Origin: an uncultured Clostridia bacterium
GTDB taxonomy: Bacteria; Bacillota; Clostridia; UBA1381
Direction: 5' to 3'
DNA: 64,000 bases
Assembly: GCA_944391225.1 (NCBI GenBank)
Contig: CALXSS010000001.1
Coordinates: 44,971 to 108,970, forward strand
In this document: positions 63,849-64,000 of the stretch, in pieces
Layout: each line of letters starts with the position of its first letter
How positions within the stretch are numbered: the first letter of the stretch is position 1
The notes under the pieces: model-generated
Database searches by the model: none
The model's input: the letters and a program-made list of their open reading frames with translations, nothing else
Told to the model about the DNA's origin: nothing
Program-made: the position numbers and the translations under genes

Positions 63849-64000
63849 TTATTCCTGCCAGTTTACGTCAAGCCCTAACGCCTCTCCCGCAAAGCGAACC
63901 GGAATATATGTACTGTCATTTACTATGACCGGAGCTGTGTCCATCTCTGTTATCTCATCTCCTCTTTGCAAAAGCAGACTGCCTATTGTCATCTTTATTA
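63849..64000 (-). CDS. C-terminal end of a stalk (copper amine oxidase N-like) domain protein, 5' end outside window
   Basis: Open minus frame from the right edge to TAA 63849-63851; last 45 or so residues read IGSLLLQRGDEITEMDTAPV and NDSTYIPVRFAGEALGLDVNW. This is the end of a stalk domain. The rest is not visible. Confidence 0.85.
   Translation of the reverse strand, partial: IKMTIGSLLLQRGDEITEMDTAPVIVNDSTYIPVRFAGEALGLDVNWQE

Overview
The window looks like chromosome from a spore-forming, low-to-mid GC Clostridia-type Firmicute. The evidence is SpoVT, a SpoIVB-type peptidase, a PdaA-type deacetylase, RicT, a CtsR-McsA-McsB-ClpC operon, MurT-GatD, consensus sigma-A promoters and strong AGGAGG ribosome binding sites. 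Surface proteins with SLH domains and with 'copper amine oxidase N-terminal' stalk domains are unusually frequent. An Oscillospirales/Monoglobus-like gut bacterium would fit, but I cannot fix the taxon from sequence alone. I see no tRNA, rRNA, CRISPR array, insertion sequence or prophage.

Layout. 1-8 kb: a truncated stalk/AMIN protein, ruvB, ruvA, a PflX-type radical SAM gene, rqcH and pcrA, all on minus. 8-11 kb: a SpoIVB-type peptidase (+) facing two paralogous single-pass membrane proteins. 11-14.5 kb: prs, spoVT, then infC-rpmI-rplT with an AUU start and a leader attenuator. 14.9-18.7 kb (+): a strongly expressed secreted protein of unknown function, pdaA and a dacF-like gene. 18.8-24.7 kb: a cation/proton antiporter and the ctsR-mcsA-mcsB-clpC operon with a visible CtsR box. 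25-29 kb (+): secA and prfB, the latter with its programmed +1 frameshift. 29-38 kb (-): a GH73 glucosaminidase, gatD, murT, a clostripain-like lipoprotein with a Cys-to-Ser change, a ferredoxin, ricT with a membrane gene, and an NA37-type nucleoid protein. 38.4 kb (+): an alpha/beta hydrolase.

39.5-50 kb is the most interesting region. One minus-strand gene run encodes a giant secreted protein (1597 aa), a dockerin fragment probably split from it by a frameshift, a three-cohesin protein, and a cohesin protein with three SLH domains. No catalytic domain is visible, so this looks like a cell-wall-anchored cohesin-dockerin surface assembly. Just upstream lies a tyrosine recombinase gene flanked by two perfect 27-bp sites in inverted orientation. 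Each site has 10-bp arms around an asymmetric 7-bp core. Between the recombinase and the far site is a TTGACT-N17-TATACT promoter that now fires outward, away from the surface operon. Inverting the 1.25-kb segment would aim it at that operon, which otherwise shows no good promoter. This is the architecture of a phase-variation switch, captured here in the apparent OFF state.

50-64 kb: an SLH-NlpC/P60 hydrolase with a long structured leader, guaB, dusB, a pyrE operon carrying two surface proteins, an operon of a decarboxylase, recD2 and an SLH-serine hydrolase, a divergent nitroreductase, and the end of another stalk-domain gene. A hairpin family built on GGCTGCYGCAAACTC recurs at four gene ends and seems to serve mainly as terminators.
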